This document shows, piece after piece, positions 27,009-36,869 of a DNA stretch of 64,000 nt. Every line of letters starts with the position of its first letter. Positions within the stretch are counted from its first letter, which is position 1. The position numbers and the translations under genes were made by a program. The notes under the pieces are model-generated. The model was not told the DNA's origin. It worked only from the letters and a program-made list of their open reading frames with translations, and ran no database searches. This DNA comes from Nakamurella panacisegetis. Its GTDB lineage: Bacteria; Actinomycetota; Actinomycetes; Mycobacteriales; Nakamurellaceae. Location: NCBI RefSeq assembly GCF_900104535.1, contig NZ_LT629710.1, positions 4,623,501-4,687,500 on the forward strand, written 5' to 3'.

Positions 27009-28262
27009 ATGACGACCGCCGACCCCCGGGCCGAACCGGGCATCAGCGCGGCCACGCTGCGCAAGGTGGAGCGCGCCTCCAGCGCTCTGGCCACCCGATC
27101 CGTGGCATTGATGGACGAGCGGCTGCCCTGGTTCCGTTCGCTCCCGGCCCAGCAACGCAGCTGGGTCACCCTGGTCGCGCAGGCCGGCATCGCCGGATAT
27201 GTCGGATGGATCGGCGGCGGACTGGACGGCTTCAAACTGACCGAGGCCGTGTTCGGATCGGCCCCGCGGGAGCTGGCGCGCAGTGTCACCCTGCGCCGAA
27301 CGGTCGAACTGGTCCGGATCGCCATCTCCGTCGCCGAGGAGCACCTGCCGGCTCTGGCCGCCACACCGGAGGAGTCGGCCGCGCTGGCCGACTCGCTGCT
27401 GCGCTACTCACGGGAGGTCGCCTTCTCCGCCGCCGGGGTGTACGCCGCCGCCGCCGAATCACGGGGCGCCTGGGATCAGCGGCTGGAGGCCCTGGTCGTC
27501 GACAGCATCGTGCGCGGCGACGGCGGCGATTCGCTGGCCTCCCGTGCGGCCGCCCTGAACTGGGACTTCTCCGGGCCGGTGGTCGTCGTCGTCGGATCGC
27601 CACCGAGCAGCGGAGCACCCGCCGCGGGCCGGATCGGCGTCGGCGAACGCAACCGCCAGTCGGCCCTGATCGCCGGGATCGCGGACCAGGCGGCCCCGCT
27701 GGACGTGTCGGCCCTGGCCGGACTGCACGGTGACCGCCTCATCCTGATCCTGTCGGCCCCGACCGCGGACGCCCTGCACTCAGCCGTCGGCGCCCTGCTG
27801 GAGACCTTCGGTGACGGTCCGGTGGTGCGCGGCCCGATCGGCACCGGTCTGGCCGGCGCCATGACATCCGCCCGACTGGCGCTGTCCGGCCTCCGGGCGG
27901 TACTCGGCTGGCCGAACGCGCCGCGCGGGATCGACGCGGACCATCTGCTGCCCGAGCGCCTGCTCGCCGGCGACCCGGACGCACGCGAACATCTGCACCG
28001 CACGGTGTTCGCGCCGTTGGTGGCCACCGGAGACGCGCTGCCGGCCACCCTGGACGCGTATCTGGCCGCCGGACGGGCGCTGGAGCCGGCCGCACGCGAC
28101 CTGTTCGTCCACGTGAACACCGTCCGCTACCGGTTGCGTCGGGTGGCCGAGCTGACCGGCCTCGATCCGATGTCGGCGCGCGACAGCCTGACGCTGCAGC
28201 TGGCCATGATGACCGGTCGCCTGGATGCCGAGCCGGAGGCAGGCCGCCGGGACGCGAGTTGA
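27009..28262 (+). CDS. fasR: PucR/CdaR-family regulator, FasR-like activator of fatty-acid synthesis
   Basis: 417-residue transcription factor. A helical sensor-like N-terminus and a GGDEF-like degenerate middle (G-P-V-V-V-V-V-G-S) precede a C-terminal helix-turn-helix of the PucR type: F-V-H-V-N-T-V-R-Y-R-L-R-R-V-A-E-L-T-G. Its place directly upstream of fabD matches FasR of Streptomyces (an activator of fabDHPF) and Rv2242 of mycobacteria, which is established for those organisms. Binding to the 115-bp gap before fabD (28263-28377) is likely but I could not define the operator. Confidence 0.85.
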   Translation: MTTADPRAEPGISAATLRKVERASSALATRSVALMDERLPWFRSLPAQQRSWVTLVAQAGIAGYVGWIGGGLDGFKLTEAVFGSAPRELARSVTLRRTVELVRIAISVAEEHLPALAATPEESAALADSLLRYSREVAFSAAGVYAAAAESRGAWDQRLEALVVDSIVRGDGGDSLASRAAALNWDFSGPVVVVVGSPPSSGAPAAGRIGVGERNRQSALIAGIADQAAPLDVSALAGLHGDRLILILSAPTADALHSAVGALLETFGDGPVVRGPIGTGLAGAMTSARLALSGLRAVLGWPNAPRGIDADHLLPERLLAGDPDAREHLHRTVFAPLVATGDALPATLDAYLAAGRALEPAARDLFVHVNTVRYRLRRVAELTGLDPMSARDSLTLQLAMMTGRLDAEPEAGRRDAS

Positions 28263-28377
28263 CGCACTGGTTTGGCTGAACCCCCTATGCGCTTGAGAGG
28301 ATTCCTACAAGTCTTGGGGTCGGACTTGGTGCCCCTCGCTCACACCGGATCCGGCGCGGCGTGGTTGGGTAGTAGGC

Positions 28378-29292
28378 GTGCTGGCCATAGTCGCCCCTGG
28401 ACAGGGAGCTCAGAAGCCCGGAATGCTCGTTCCCTGGCTGGAGGTGACCGGACTCTCCGCCCTGGCCGAATCCTTCGCCGCCGCCGGCGGAATCGACCTC
28501 ATCCGACTCGGCACCACCGCTGACGCCGACGAGATCAAGGACACCGCCGTCACCCAGCCCCTGGTCGTGGCGTCGGCCCTGCTGGCCGCCACCACCCTGA
28601 CCATCCCGGCCGACGCGGCGTCGGCCGGTCACTCCGTCGGCGAATTGGCTGCCGCCGCGGTGGCGGGCGTGATCGACGCCGAGACCGCAGTGCGCGCGGC
28701 CGGTATCCGGGGCGCCGCGATGGCCAGGGCCTGCGCCCTCACCCCGACCTCGATGTCGGCCGTCCTGGGCGGTGACACCGATGCCGTGCTCGACGCTCTG
28801 AACGCACTGGAACTGGTGGGGGCCAACGTGAACGGCGGCGGCCAGATCGTCGCCGCCGGTGCCACCGACGCCCTGGCCGCGTTGGCCGCCCACCCGCCGG
28901 CCGGCGCGCGCGTCATCCCGCTGCCGGTGGCCGGCGCCTTCCACACCGCCTACATGTCCCCGGCTCAGAACGCGGTGGCCGAATACCTGACCGGGGTGGA
29001 GGCCACCGACCCGTCCCGGCCGCTGCTGACCAACTCCGACGGTCACGTCGTGACGTCGGGCCGGGCCTACCTCGATCTGCTCACCGCACAGGTCACTCGC
29101 CCGGTGCGGTGGGACTCGTGCATGGCCACCCTGGCCGCCCTCGGCGTCACCGGTGTGCTGGAGCTGCCCCCCGCCGGCACGCTGATCGGGCTGATCAAGC
29201 GCGATCTGAAGGGTGTGGCCACCCTCGCTCTGAAAACCCCGGACGATCTGGACAAGGCCGCGGCCTTCATCGACGAACACAGCGAGGTCTGA
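28378..29292 (+). CDS. fabD: Malonyl-CoA:ACP transacylase
   Basis: 304-residue enzyme that loads malonyl groups onto acyl carrier protein. The nucleophile is Ser86 in A-G-H-S-V-G-E-L-A; the opening A-P-G-Q-G-A-Q motif and the catalytic His in G-A-F-H-T-A-Y-M are present. The start is GTG 28378 with only a weak ribosome site. First gene of the fabD-fabH-acpP-fabF-accD cluster, preceded by the regulator and followed after 7 bp by fabH. Confidence 0.97.
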   Translation: MLAIVAPGQGAQKPGMLVPWLEVTGLSALAESFAAAGGIDLIRLGTTADADEIKDTAVTQPLVVASALLAATTLTIPADAASAGHSVGELAAAAVAGVIDAETAVRAAGIRGAAMARACALTPTSMSAVLGGDTDAVLDALNALELVGANVNGGGQIVAAGATDALAALAAHPPAGARVIPLPVAGAFHTAYMSPAQNAVAEYLTGVEATDPSRPLLTNSDGHVVTSGRAYLDLLTAQVTRPVRWDSCMATLAALGVTGVLELPPAGTLIGLIKRDLKGVATLALKTPDDLDKAAAFIDEHSEV

Positions 29293-29299
29293 GAACCAC

Positions 29300-30283
29300 A
29301 TGACAGTTGCGAAGATTTCCCAGCCGGCCCCGGTCGCCGGTTCCAAGATCGTCGGACTGGGTCACTACCGGCCCGACAAGGTCGTCACCAACGACGACCT
29401 GTCGAAGATCATGGACACCAACGACCAGTGGATCCAGAGCCGGGTAGGGATTGCCGAACGTCATGTCGGCGCCGACACCGACACCGTTGCCTCGATGGGC
29501 GCCATCGCCGGTGCCAAGGCGCTGGCCGACGCCGGGCTCGACCCTAGTGACATCGACACCGTCATCGTGGCGTCCTGCACCGCCGAGACCCAGGTCCCGC
29601 ACTCCTCCACCCAGATCGCCGCCACTCTCGGCATCCACGCGCCCGGCTCGTTCGACCTCAACGCCGCCTGCGCCGGCTTCTGCTACGCGCTGGCCGCGGC
29701 GGACAACGCCATCCGGGGCGGCAGCGCCCGCACGGTGCTGGTCGTCGGTTCGGAGAAGCTCACGGCCTGGACCGACCCGGTCGACCGGGCCACGGCGATC
29801 ATCTTCGGTGACGGCGCCGGCGCCGCGGTGGTCACCGCCGCCGACGAACCGGGCATCGGACCGGTGGCCTGGGGCAGCGACGAGACCCAGACCCAGGCCA
29901 TCCGCATCGAGACCAGGGACGCCAGCTTCATCCAGGAAGGCCAGGCCGTGTTCCGGTGGGCGACCGCCGCCATCGCACCGGTCGCCATCCGCGCGGTGGA
30001 ACTGGCCGGCCTGCAGCTGGCCGACATCGACGTGCTGGTCACCCATCAGGCCAACCTGCGGATCGTCGAGGCCATCGCCAAGAAGCTGATCAGTTCCGGC
30101 GCCCGGCCCGATCTGCGGGTCGCCAAGGACATCGTCACTTCCGGCAACACGTCATCGGCCTCCATCCCGATCGCGCTCGACCGGATGCGCGAGGCGGGCG
30201 ACGTGTCCCCCGGCGAGATGGTCCTGGCGGTCGGCTTCGGCGCCGGACTCACCTACGCCGGGCAGGTCTTCCGGTGTCCGTGA
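29300..30283 (+). CDS. fabH: 3-oxoacyl-ACP synthase III
   Basis: 327-residue thiolase-fold initiating condensing enzyme joining an acyl-CoA starter with malonyl-ACP. The Cys-His-Asn triad is visible: N-A-A-C-A-G-F (Cys124), V-T-H-Q-A-N-L-R-I (His near 253) and S-G-N-T-S-S-A-S-I-P (Asn near 284). The early D-Q-W-I-Q-S-R-V-G-I signature is also present. Its presence here shows de novo type II synthesis in the Streptomyces gene order; the equivalent mycobacterial cluster lacks it. Confidence 0.97.
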   Translation: MTVAKISQPAPVAGSKIVGLGHYRPDKVVTNDDLSKIMDTNDQWIQSRVGIAERHVGADTDTVASMGAIAGAKALADAGLDPSDIDTVIVASCTAETQVPHSSTQIAATLGIHAPGSFDLNAACAGFCYALAAADNAIRGGSARTVLVVGSEKLTAWTDPVDRATAIIFGDGAGAAVVTAADEPGIGPVAWGSDETQTQAIRIETRDASFIQEGQAVFRWATAAIAPVAIRAVELAGLQLADIDVLVTHQANLRIVEAIAKKLISSGARPDLRVAKDIVTSGNTSSASIPIALDRMREAGDVSPGEMVLAVGFGAGLTYAGQVFRCP

Positions 30284-30429
30284 CGGGCCACTCCCGGGCG
30301 CGACACCCGCTGGGCGATGACGGAAGTGACGGCTCCGGCTGAAACACTGTCCCCTGCGCATCGGCTCGTCAGACCGCGCGACCTCCACCGGATCCCCGGA
30401 GGAGAACATCACCACGAAAGGAACCAACC

Positions 30430-30672
30430 GTGAGCAACGAGGACACCCTCGCCGGCCTCGGCGAGATCGTCGAAGAGGTCGCCGGCGTCCCGGCTGCCGA
30501 CGTCACCGCCGACAAGTCCTTCACCGACGACCTGGACATCGACTCGTTGTCGATGGTCGAGATCGCGGTGCAGGCCGAAGACAAGTTCGGCGTGAAGATC
30601 CCGGATGACGAGCTGGCCAAGCTCAAGACCGTGGGTGACGCCGTCACGTACATCGAGGCCAACAAGGCATGA
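30430..30672 (+). CDS. acpP: Acyl carrier protein
   Basis: 80-residue acidic carrier. Phosphopantetheine attaches to Ser39 in D-D-L-D-I-D-S-L-S-M-V-E. GTG start with AAAGGA eight bases upstream. The stop codon overlaps the fabF ATG (ATGA), coupling the two products. A 146-bp gap separates it from fabH and holds no gene; it may contain a separate promoter, since carrier protein is needed in excess. Confidence 0.97.
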   Translation: MSNEDTLAGLGEIVEEVAGVPAADVTADKSFTDDLDIDSLSMVEIAVQAEDKFGVKIPDDELAKLKTVGDAVTYIEANKA

Positions 30673-31892
30673 CAGTCGACCACGACGTCGTAGTCACCGG
30701 CATCGGCGCGACCACCCCCATCGGCGGGACGGCCCAGGACACCTGGCAGGCCCTGCTCGACGGCGTCAGCGGCGTTGGTCCGCTGACCGACCCCAGGGTG
30801 GCGCAGTACGACCTGCCGGTCCGTATCGGAGCAGCACTCAAGGTGGAACCGACCGAGGTGCTCCCCCGCGTGGAAGCACGCCGGTTGGATCGCAGCGAAC
30901 AGGTCGCCCTGATCGCCGCCCGCGAGGCCTGGGCCGATGCGGGTGCCCCGGAGATGGATCCGGAGCGGCTCGGCGTCGTGGTCGGTACTGGCATCGGCGG
31001 CGCGGTCAGCCTGATGAACCAGGACGACCTGTTGGAGACCGAGGGACTGCGCAAGGTGGCGGTCCTGACCGTCCCCATGCTCATGCCCAACGGACCCGCG
31101 GCCACGGTGGCCCTGTGGGTCAAGGCCCGCGGCGCCGTCCACGCCCCGGTCTCCGCCTGCGCCTCCGGCGCCGAGGCTCTGGCCTGGGCTTTCCGTCTGA
31201 TCAAGTCGGGCGAGGTGGACGTGGTCATCGCCGGCGGGGCCGAGGCCTGCATCCATCCGCTGCCCATTGCCGGGTTCTCCCAGATGCGCGCCATGAGCAC
31301 CCGCAACGACGATCCGCAGACCGCGTCCCGTCCCTGGGACATCGACCGTGACGGTTTCGTCCTGGGTGAGGGCGCCGGCATGGTCGTGCTGGAGAACGCC
31401 GAACACGCCAAGGCACGGGGCGCCAAGATCTACGGGCGGCTGGCCGGGGTCGGCATGTCGAACGACGCCTACCACGTCAGCGCGCCGGACCCGAACGGCG
31501 ACGGGGCCGCGCGGGCCATCGGGAAGGCGCTCAAGTCGGCCGGCATGTCGGCATCGGAGATCGGGCACGTCAACGCCCACGCCACTTCGACCCCGGTGGG
31601 CGACGTCCCGGAGGCCAACACGGCCGTCCAGATCTTCGGTGACCAGGTGGTGCTCACGGCCAACAAGTCGATGACCGGCCACATGCTCGGCGCGACCGGA
31701 GCCGTGGAGAGCATTGCGACGGTGCTGACCCTGAAGTACGGGATCATCCCGGGCACGCGCAACATCTTCCATCTGGATCCGGCGGTGCACGCCGATATCG
31801 CCACCACCAACCGTGAGACCACGGTGACCGCGGCCCTGAACAACTCGTTCGGGTTCGGCGGCCACAACGTCGCGCTGATCTTCACGAAGTAG
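30669..31892 (+). CDS. fabF: 3-oxoacyl-ACP synthase II (KasA/FabF)
   Basis: 407-residue elongation condensing enzyme. The catalytic residues are Cys164 in S-A-C-A-S-G-A-E, His in N-A-H-A-T-S-T-P-V-G-D and His in M-T-G-H-M-L-G-A-T-G-A, with the C-terminal N-S-F-G-F-G-G-H-N. The ATG overlaps the acpP stop. Only one such gene is present, in contrast to the kasA-kasB pair of mycobacteria, which fits ordinary fatty acid synthesis rather than mycolate elongation. Confidence 0.97.
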   Translation: MTVDHDVVVTGIGATTPIGGTAQDTWQALLDGVSGVGPLTDPRVAQYDLPVRIGAALKVEPTEVLPRVEARRLDRSEQVALIAAREAWADAGAPEMDPERLGVVVGTGIGGAVSLMNQDDLLETEGLRKVAVLTVPMLMPNGPAATVALWVKARGAVHAPVSACASGAEALAWAFRLIKSGEVDVVIAGGAEACIHPLPIAGFSQMRAMSTRNDDPQTASRPWDIDRDGFVLGEGAGMVVLENAEHAKARGAKIYGRLAGVGMSNDAYHVSAPDPNGDGAARAIGKALKSAGMSASEIGHVNAHATSTPVGDVPEANTAVQIFGDQVVLTANKSMTGHMLGATGAVESIATVLTLKYGIIPGTRNIFHLDPAVHADIATTNRETTVTAALNNSFGFGGHNVALIFTK

Positions 31893-32020
31893 GCGCTTCT
31901 CGCCCGTCCCGCCCCGCGCGTGGGCTGCCGTCCGAACGGGAGCTCACGCGCAGGGCCGGCCCGAACCACATCCTCGCCCGGTCCGCCCCTGTCGGCGCCA
32001 GGCGGACGTCAGGAGCAAGT

Positions 32021-33448
32021 GTGAGCATCACCGTCGAACCGTCGGTCCCGACCACCCCCGGCCCGCGCCAACTCGATTTCCGCGAGCCGGAGGTCCGGCT
32101 CGCGAAGTTGCTCGACCTGGGAACCGTGGTGCCACTGCACGGCACCGACACCTCCGGCGTCTCGGTCGTCCGCGGGCGCATCGACGGTGCGAAGGTGATC
32201 GCCTACTGCACCGATGGCACCCGGATGGGCGGCGCCATGGGTTCGGCCGGCTGCCGGCACATCGTCGACGCCATCGATGCCGCGATCCGGGAACGTATCC
32301 CGGTCATCGGCATCTGGCACTCCGGCGGCGCCCGGCTGGCCGAGGGCGTCGAGGCGCTCGACGGCGTCGGCCAGGTCTTCGCGGCCATGGTGCGCGCGTC
32401 CGGCCGGGTTCCGCAGATCTCGGTCGTTCTCGGCCCGGCGGCCGGCGGTGCCGCCTACGGTCCGGCCCTCACCGATGTGGTGATCATGTCGCCGGAGGGC
32501 CGGATCTTCGTGACCGGTCCGGACGTGGTGCGCTCGGTCACCGGGGAGCAGGTGGACATGGAGGCCCTGGGCGGCCCGTCCGCCCACGGCCGGAAGTCCG
32601 GTGTGGTGCACATCGTCTCCGATTCCGAGGACGACGCCTATGTCCGCGCTCGCCGGGTCTCCTCGCTGTTCTCCCGACCCGGCATCGCCGGCGTGGCCGG
32701 CATGTCCGACGACCCGGAGCTGGACAAGGTGCTCCCGGAGCAGCGCAATCGCGCCTACAACGTCAAACCGCTGATCGACAAGATTCTCGACGAGCCGATG
32801 GAGGAACTACAGGCCCGCTGGGCGCCGAACATCGTCATCGGCCTCGGGCGCCTGGTCGGTCGCAGCGTCGGCATCGTGGCCAACAACCCGCTCCGGCTCG
32901 GCGGCTGCCTGGACTCGACGTCGGCCGAGAAGGCGTCCCGATTCGTCCGGATGTGCGACGCCTTCGGCATCCCGCTGCTGGTCATCGTGGACGTGCCGGG
33001 CTACCTGCCGGGCGTCGGGCAGGAGTGGGACGGCGTGGTCCGCCGCGGGGCGAAGCTGTTGCACGCCTTCGCCGAGGCCGTGGTCCCACGGGTCACCCTG
33101 GTCACCCGCAAGTCCTACGGCGGGGCCTACATCGCGATGAACTCCAAGGCCCTGGGGGCCACCGCCGTGTTCGCCTGGCCGGACGCCGAGATCGCCGTCA
33201 TGGGCGCCAAGGCGGCCGTCGGCATCCTGCACAAGCGCAAGCTGGCCGCCGCTCCCGACGACGAACGCGAAGCCCTGCACGCCGCCCTGGCCATCGAGCA
33301 CGAGAAGGTTGCCGGCGGCGTCAACCGCGCTCTGGAACTCGGGGTGGTGGACGAGGTCATCACCCCGGCCGAGACCCGCCGTCGGGTGGCCGAGGCCCTG
33401 GCCTCCGCTCCGGCCGGTCGTGGAGCGCACGGCAACATCCCGCTGTAG
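32021..33448 (+). CDS. accD: Acyl-CoA carboxylase carboxyltransferase (beta) subunit
   Basis: 475-residue crotonase-fold carboxyltransferase that makes malonyl-CoA (or methylmalonyl-CoA) with a separate biotinylated alpha subunit not found here. Conserved parts: the oxyanion-type G-G-A-R-L-A-E-G-V near residue 105, G-P-A-A-G-G-A-A-Y-G-P-A near 145 and V-P-G-Y-L-P-G-V-G-Q-E near 325, the last being a carboxyltransferase biotin-site signature. GTG 32021 has AGGAG at good spacing. Position after fabF matches accD6 of mycobacteria, so acetyl-CoA is the likely main substrate. Confidence 0.95.
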   Translation: MSITVEPSVPTTPGPRQLDFREPEVRLAKLLDLGTVVPLHGTDTSGVSVVRGRIDGAKVIAYCTDGTRMGGAMGSAGCRHIVDAIDAAIRERIPVIGIWHSGGARLAEGVEALDGVGQVFAAMVRASGRVPQISVVLGPAAGGAAYGPALTDVVIMSPEGRIFVTGPDVVRSVTGEQVDMEALGGPSAHGRKSGVVHIVSDSEDDAYVRARRVSSLFSRPGIAGVAGMSDDPELDKVLPEQRNRAYNVKPLIDKILDEPMEELQARWAPNIVIGLGRLVGRSVGIVANNPLRLGGCLDSTSAEKASRFVRMCDAFGIPLLVIVDVPGYLPGVGQEWDGVVRRGAKLLHAFAEAVVPRVTLVTRKSYGGAYIAMNSKALGATAVFAWPDAEIAVMGAKAAVGILHKRKLAAAPDDEREALHAALAIEHEKVAGGVNRALELGVVDEVITPAETRRRVAEALASAPAGRGAHGNIPL

Positions 33449-33473
33449 CGCGCGGTGGTTCGGTCGCGTCCGG

Positions 33474-34238
33474 CTACTGGCCCGCGCACTTCACGTACTT
33501 GACGCTGCCCTGGATCGTTGAACCGACGACCAGGTGGCCGTCCTCGGTGCTGAACTGGTAGATCAGAGACCAATGGATGCAGGCGACCTGCAGGTCGCTC
33601 GGGGCCAGATCGGCGTCCTGCTGCGAGGTGAACCGCATCTGGACCTCGAGCGGGTCGTCGCTCATCGACTGCATCCAGATGCTCGAGTCGACCGTGGTCG
33701 CGTAGGCCAGGAGCCACTGCTGATTGTTCTGCCGGGCGGCCAACGCGCCGGTCACCGACTGGGTCCAACTGGCGTAGTCGTGCTGGTTGATCGCGTCGAA
33801 GTAGGACTGCAGCAACTGCTGGACCTCCTGCGACCGGGGATGGGCCCGGACGGCGGGAGACATCATCACGGTCAGGTTGTTCGAGGGGCCGGCCGGGGCG
33901 GTGGACGGGTCGCTCTGCGGCTGGGGCGACGATGCGACCACCGAGGACGCCGGCGCCGACGCGGCGACCGTGGGGGCGGCGGAGGCGGGCGCCGGGCTGT
34001 CGCTGTGCCGGGTTCGGCCCGACGACGTCGGCCTGGGCGCCGTCGCGGAAGGACCGGCGGTGCTCTGGGTGGTCCGGCCGATCGTCCCGTCCGCGGACGA
34101 ACGCTGCTCGTGCCGGGAGACCGCCACGGCCGACGCTCCACCCGCCACCAGCACCACGACCAGGCCGGCCAGCAGCGCGATCGTCAGCCGATGACTTCTG
34201 GTTGCCAAATGCCCTGCCCTCTCGACCGACCCGGCCAT
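33474..34238 (-). CDS. Membrane-anchored hypothetical with C-terminal NTF2/SnoaL-like domain
   Basis: 254-residue protein: cytoplasmic start, one membrane span at about residues 19-41 (LTIALLAGLVVVLVAGGASA), a Ser/Ala/Pro/Thr-rich extracytoplasmic linker to about 125, then a compact domain beginning Q-E-V-Q-Q-L-L-Q-S-Y-F-D-A-I-N-Q-H-D-Y-A-S-W. That helix pattern resembles NTF2-like cone folds often seen at the end of actinobacterial surface proteins. No catalytic residues are obvious. Convergent with accD (25-bp gap) and co-directional with DUF3145. Confidence 0.75.
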   Translation of the reverse strand: MAGSVERAGHLATRSHRLTIALLAGLVVVLVAGGASAVAVSRHEQRSSADGTIGRTTQSTAGPSATAPRPTSSGRTRHSDSPAPASAAPTVAASAPASSVVASSPQPQSDPSTAPAGPSNNLTVMMSPAVRAHPRSQEVQQLLQSYFDAINQHDYASWTQSVTGALAARQNNQQWLLAYATTVDSSIWMQSMSDDPLEVQMRFTSQQDADLAPSDLQVACIHWSLIYQFSTEDGHLVVGSTIQGSVKYVKCAGQ

Positions 34239-34302
34239 CGCCGGTGACGACCGAAGGACGCCTCAGGATCGACGAGGTTGTCCGCGGTGGGCTTTCGAGG
34301 GC

Positions 34303-34824
34303 TCAGCCGACCTGGTGCAACCAGGTGACCGGCGTGCCTTCGCCGGCCCTTCGGTACGGCTCGAGTTCGGCGTCGACGTCGGCACCGATGGCGCAGGACA
34401 GCGCGTGACGCAGGCCGTCGAGGCTGGTGGCCCGCTCCATCAGTGATCGGATCTGGTCCTCCCCCAGCACCACGTCGCCGTTGGCCGACACCGCGGTCCG
34501 CCAGATCCCACGGCCGGGCAGATGGCAGACCCGTTCGCCGTCGGAGACAGCGTTGCCGTGCTCGGTGATCTCGAAGCGCAGCATCGGCCAGGCGCGCAGG
34601 GCGGAGGCGATCCGCCCAGCCGTACCGGGCTCACCCTTCCAGCTGACCTCGGCCCGCAGCTGCCCCGGCGAGGCCGGCTGAGCCGTCCAGGACAGCGAGA
34701 CACGGTCTCCGATCACGCCGGAGATCGCCCATTCGACGTGCGGGCAGATCGCCGCGGGCGCCGAGTGCACGAAAATAACGCCCTGGGACGTACCCCGGGG
34801 CGTGTTCGATTCACGAGTCGTCAC
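34303..34824 (-). CDS. DUF3145 family protein
   Basis: 173-residue cytoplasmic protein of unknown function, found in actinobacteria near the fab cluster. It begins V-T-T-R-E-S-N-T-P-R-G and continues with G-V-I-F-V-H-S-A-P-A-A-I-C-P-H-V-E-W, then W-P-M-L-R-F-E-I-T-E. GTG 34824 follows GGAGG at six bases, which decides the start against the longer frame. The persistent linkage to fatty acid synthesis genes hints at a regulatory or accessory role; the mechanism is not known. Confidence 0.88.
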   Translation of the reverse strand: MTTRESNTPRGTSQGVIFVHSAPAAICPHVEWAISGVIGDRVSLSWTAQPASPGQLRAEVSWKGEPGTAGRIASALRAWPMLRFEITEHGNAVSDGERVCHLPGRGIWRTAVSANGDVVLGEDQIRSLMERATSLDGLRHALSCAIGADVDAELEPYRRAGEGTPVTWLHQVG

Positions 34825-35121
34825 TGTCCACCTCCGTTCGAGCTCCATCGTCTTCCCCAACGTGGATGTCTCTACCGAAGATCGGCCGTGCTCGCTTCAA
34901 TTGGGCTGTGACCAAAGTGGCTGGATCACCGTGCTGTGGCCATTGTGCACTCTGATCCGACCGTTGCGCCAGCCCTTCACCCGAATCAGACCGGGACCAC
35001 ACATCGGGCGGCAACGGCCCGGCCCGGCGGTCACGCTGCGTCACCGACAGCGTTGTCCGGCCCGGGCGGAGCGCCCTGACCCGCCACAGCGAGCGATGGT
35101 TCCACCCGGGTTCGGAATCGG

Positions 35122-36753
35122 TCAGTCGGCCGGTCGGGCCACCACGTCCACGCCGCCGACGATCCGGTTGCGGCCCTCCCGCTTGGCTCGGTAGAGCATC
35201 GCGTCGGCCCGGACCAGGCACTCGGATCCCGACTCGTCCGGAAGAAGCGTGGCGTAGCCGATCGAGCAGGTCTGACCGTCGGGCACGACCGTGCGCAGGC
35301 GGTCCAGCAGCGGGCCGGCATCGGTCGAACCACAGCCGGGCAACGCGATCGCGAACTCCTCGCCGCCCCAGCGGGCGATGACGTCGGCCTGGCGCAACTG
35401 GGCTTGGGCCCGGGCCGCGAAGGTCCGGAGCAGGGCATCGCCGTGATGATGGCCGTAGGCATCGTTGTACAGCTTGAAGTGATCCAGATCCACGATGGCC
35501 AGGGTCAGCGGCCGGCCACTGCGGCGGGTCGAGGCGGACAGCTCACGCAGGCGGGTCTGCCACCCGCGGCGGTTCTCCAAACCGGTCAGGGCATCGGTGT
35601 CGGCCAGCGCCTCGAGTTCCATCCGCACCCGGGCCGCGGTGAGCACCGAGCCGACCTCGGCGGCCAGCGCCTTCACCGCCGCGACGGCCGGATCAGCCGG
35701 GCCGTCCAGTTCGCGGGCCCAGGTGACCGCCAGGACGCCGATGATCGTCCGCCCGTCCATCAGGGGTTCCCACCAGGCGGTGGCAGTCGACGCCGGCGCC
35801 GGAAGCGGACCGAAACCCCAGTCGTCGCCGCCGTCCGCACCGATCATCTCGGCCGCGCCGCCGGCCCAGATCCGGCCGGCCGCCCCGGCCGTGGTCCGGA
35901 TCTCGGCACCGGCCAGATCGTGCCCGAGGCACTGGGTCACGGTCAACGTGCCGGACGCGCCCGACTCGAGGATGCTCACCGACGCGGCCTGGGCCAGCCA
36001 TCGCACCTCGGCAGTCAGCACCGGACGCGGATCCTCCCCCGATTGGACACAACGGGCGACCCGGGCTGTCGCGGTCAGGGTGGCCTGCGATTGCTGCAAG
36101 GTGGACTCCCGGCGCTTACGCTCGGTCACATCCTGCGCGTGGGCCAGGGTCCACCGCTGGCCGAGCGGTCCGTGCACCGGCGCGACCGACAACCAGCCCC
36201 AGCGCACTCCACCGTCGGGCCGGACCCAGCGCTTCTCCACCCGGAGGACCCCGCCGTCGTCGGCGCCGTCGTCCACCAGACCTTCCATCGCCCCCTGCTG
36301 GTCGAGATCGTCGCGGTGGGTGAACTCGCTCCATGGGCGGCCGACCAGCTCGTCCGGCGCCCGTCCCAGCAACCGGCACCAGGCCGGGTTCACCTCGACG
36401 AAGAGTCCCTGCTCGTCGGCCAGGGCCATGCCGACCGGACTGGCGTAGAACATCTCGCGGAAGCGGCCGTCGTGACCCACCGCCATCCTGGCCGCGGTCG
36501 CGTCCGGCCCACCCAGACGCCGTAGCGCACACCAGCCCCACGTCGATGCTCCGGCGCCGGCGACGGCCAGGACCAGGAAGGACGTTCGCACCTCCGGGCG
36601 CGCGTCGGAGACGATCAACAGGACCAGCACGGCCAGGGTCGCGGATCCGAAGGCGGCGGCGGCCGTTGCCAGGCCCACCTGCCGGGCAGATCGGCCGGGG
36701 GGGCCACCGGGCGACGGCCGAGCATGCTCCGGTACCACCGTCCGGTCGCTCAT
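35122..36753 (-). CDS. Membrane PAS-GAF-like-GGDEF diguanylate cyclase
   Basis: 543-residue enzyme making c-di-GMP from GTP. Two membrane spans lie in the first ~80 residues, followed by a PAS domain (about 85-205, with F-V-E-V-N-P-A-W-C-R-L-L-G), a GAF-like domain (about 215-365) and GGDEF (about 375-535). The active-site loop reads R-W-G-G-E-E-F and is intact. An RxxD product-inhibition site (R-Q-A-D) lies five residues before it, so feedback inhibition is expected. No EAL domain. ATG 36753 is the most sensible start. A TATAGT box upstream suggests its own promoter. Confidence 0.95.
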   Translation of the reverse strand: MSDRTVVPEHARPSPGGPPGRSARQVGLATAAAAFGSATLAVLVLLIVSDARPEVRTSFLVLAVAGAGASTWGWCALRRLGGPDATAARMAVGHDGRFREMFYASPVGMALADEQGLFVEVNPAWCRLLGRAPDELVGRPWSEFTHRDDLDQQGAMEGLVDDGADDGGVLRVEKRWVRPDGGVRWGWLSVAPVHGPLGQRWTLAHAQDVTERKRRESTLQQSQATLTATARVARCVQSGEDPRPVLTAEVRWLAQAASVSILESGASGTLTVTQCLGHDLAGAEIRTTAGAAGRIWAGGAAEMIGADGGDDWGFGPLPAPASTATAWWEPLMDGRTIIGVLAVTWARELDGPADPAVAAVKALAAEVGSVLTAARVRMELEALADTDALTGLENRRGWQTRLRELSASTRRSGRPLTLAIVDLDHFKLYNDAYGHHHGDALLRTFAARAQAQLRQADVIARWGGEEFAIALPGCGSTDAGPLLDRLRTVVPDGQTCSIGYATLLPDESGSECLVRADAMLYRAKREGRNRIVGGVDVVARPAD

Positions 36754-36803
36754 GGCGGGCCGCCTTCGAAGACGCAAGCGCGATTTGTGACTTTGTGTTA
36801 CGA

Positions 36804-36809
36804 ACTATA
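36804..36809 (-). promoter_or_regulatory. Possible -10 element of the diguanylate cyclase gene
   Basis: TATAGT on the minus strand within the unusually AT-rich 116-bp gap between the deaminase and cyclase genes, 51 bp before the cyclase start. Nearby ACACAAA/TCACAAA direct repeats could bind a regulator. No good -35 match. Confidence 0.3.
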
Positions 36810-36869
36810 CGCCCACAGTCACGATTTGCGGCCTGCGACACGGCCTTTCTCTGCCGGCCACCGCCGTTT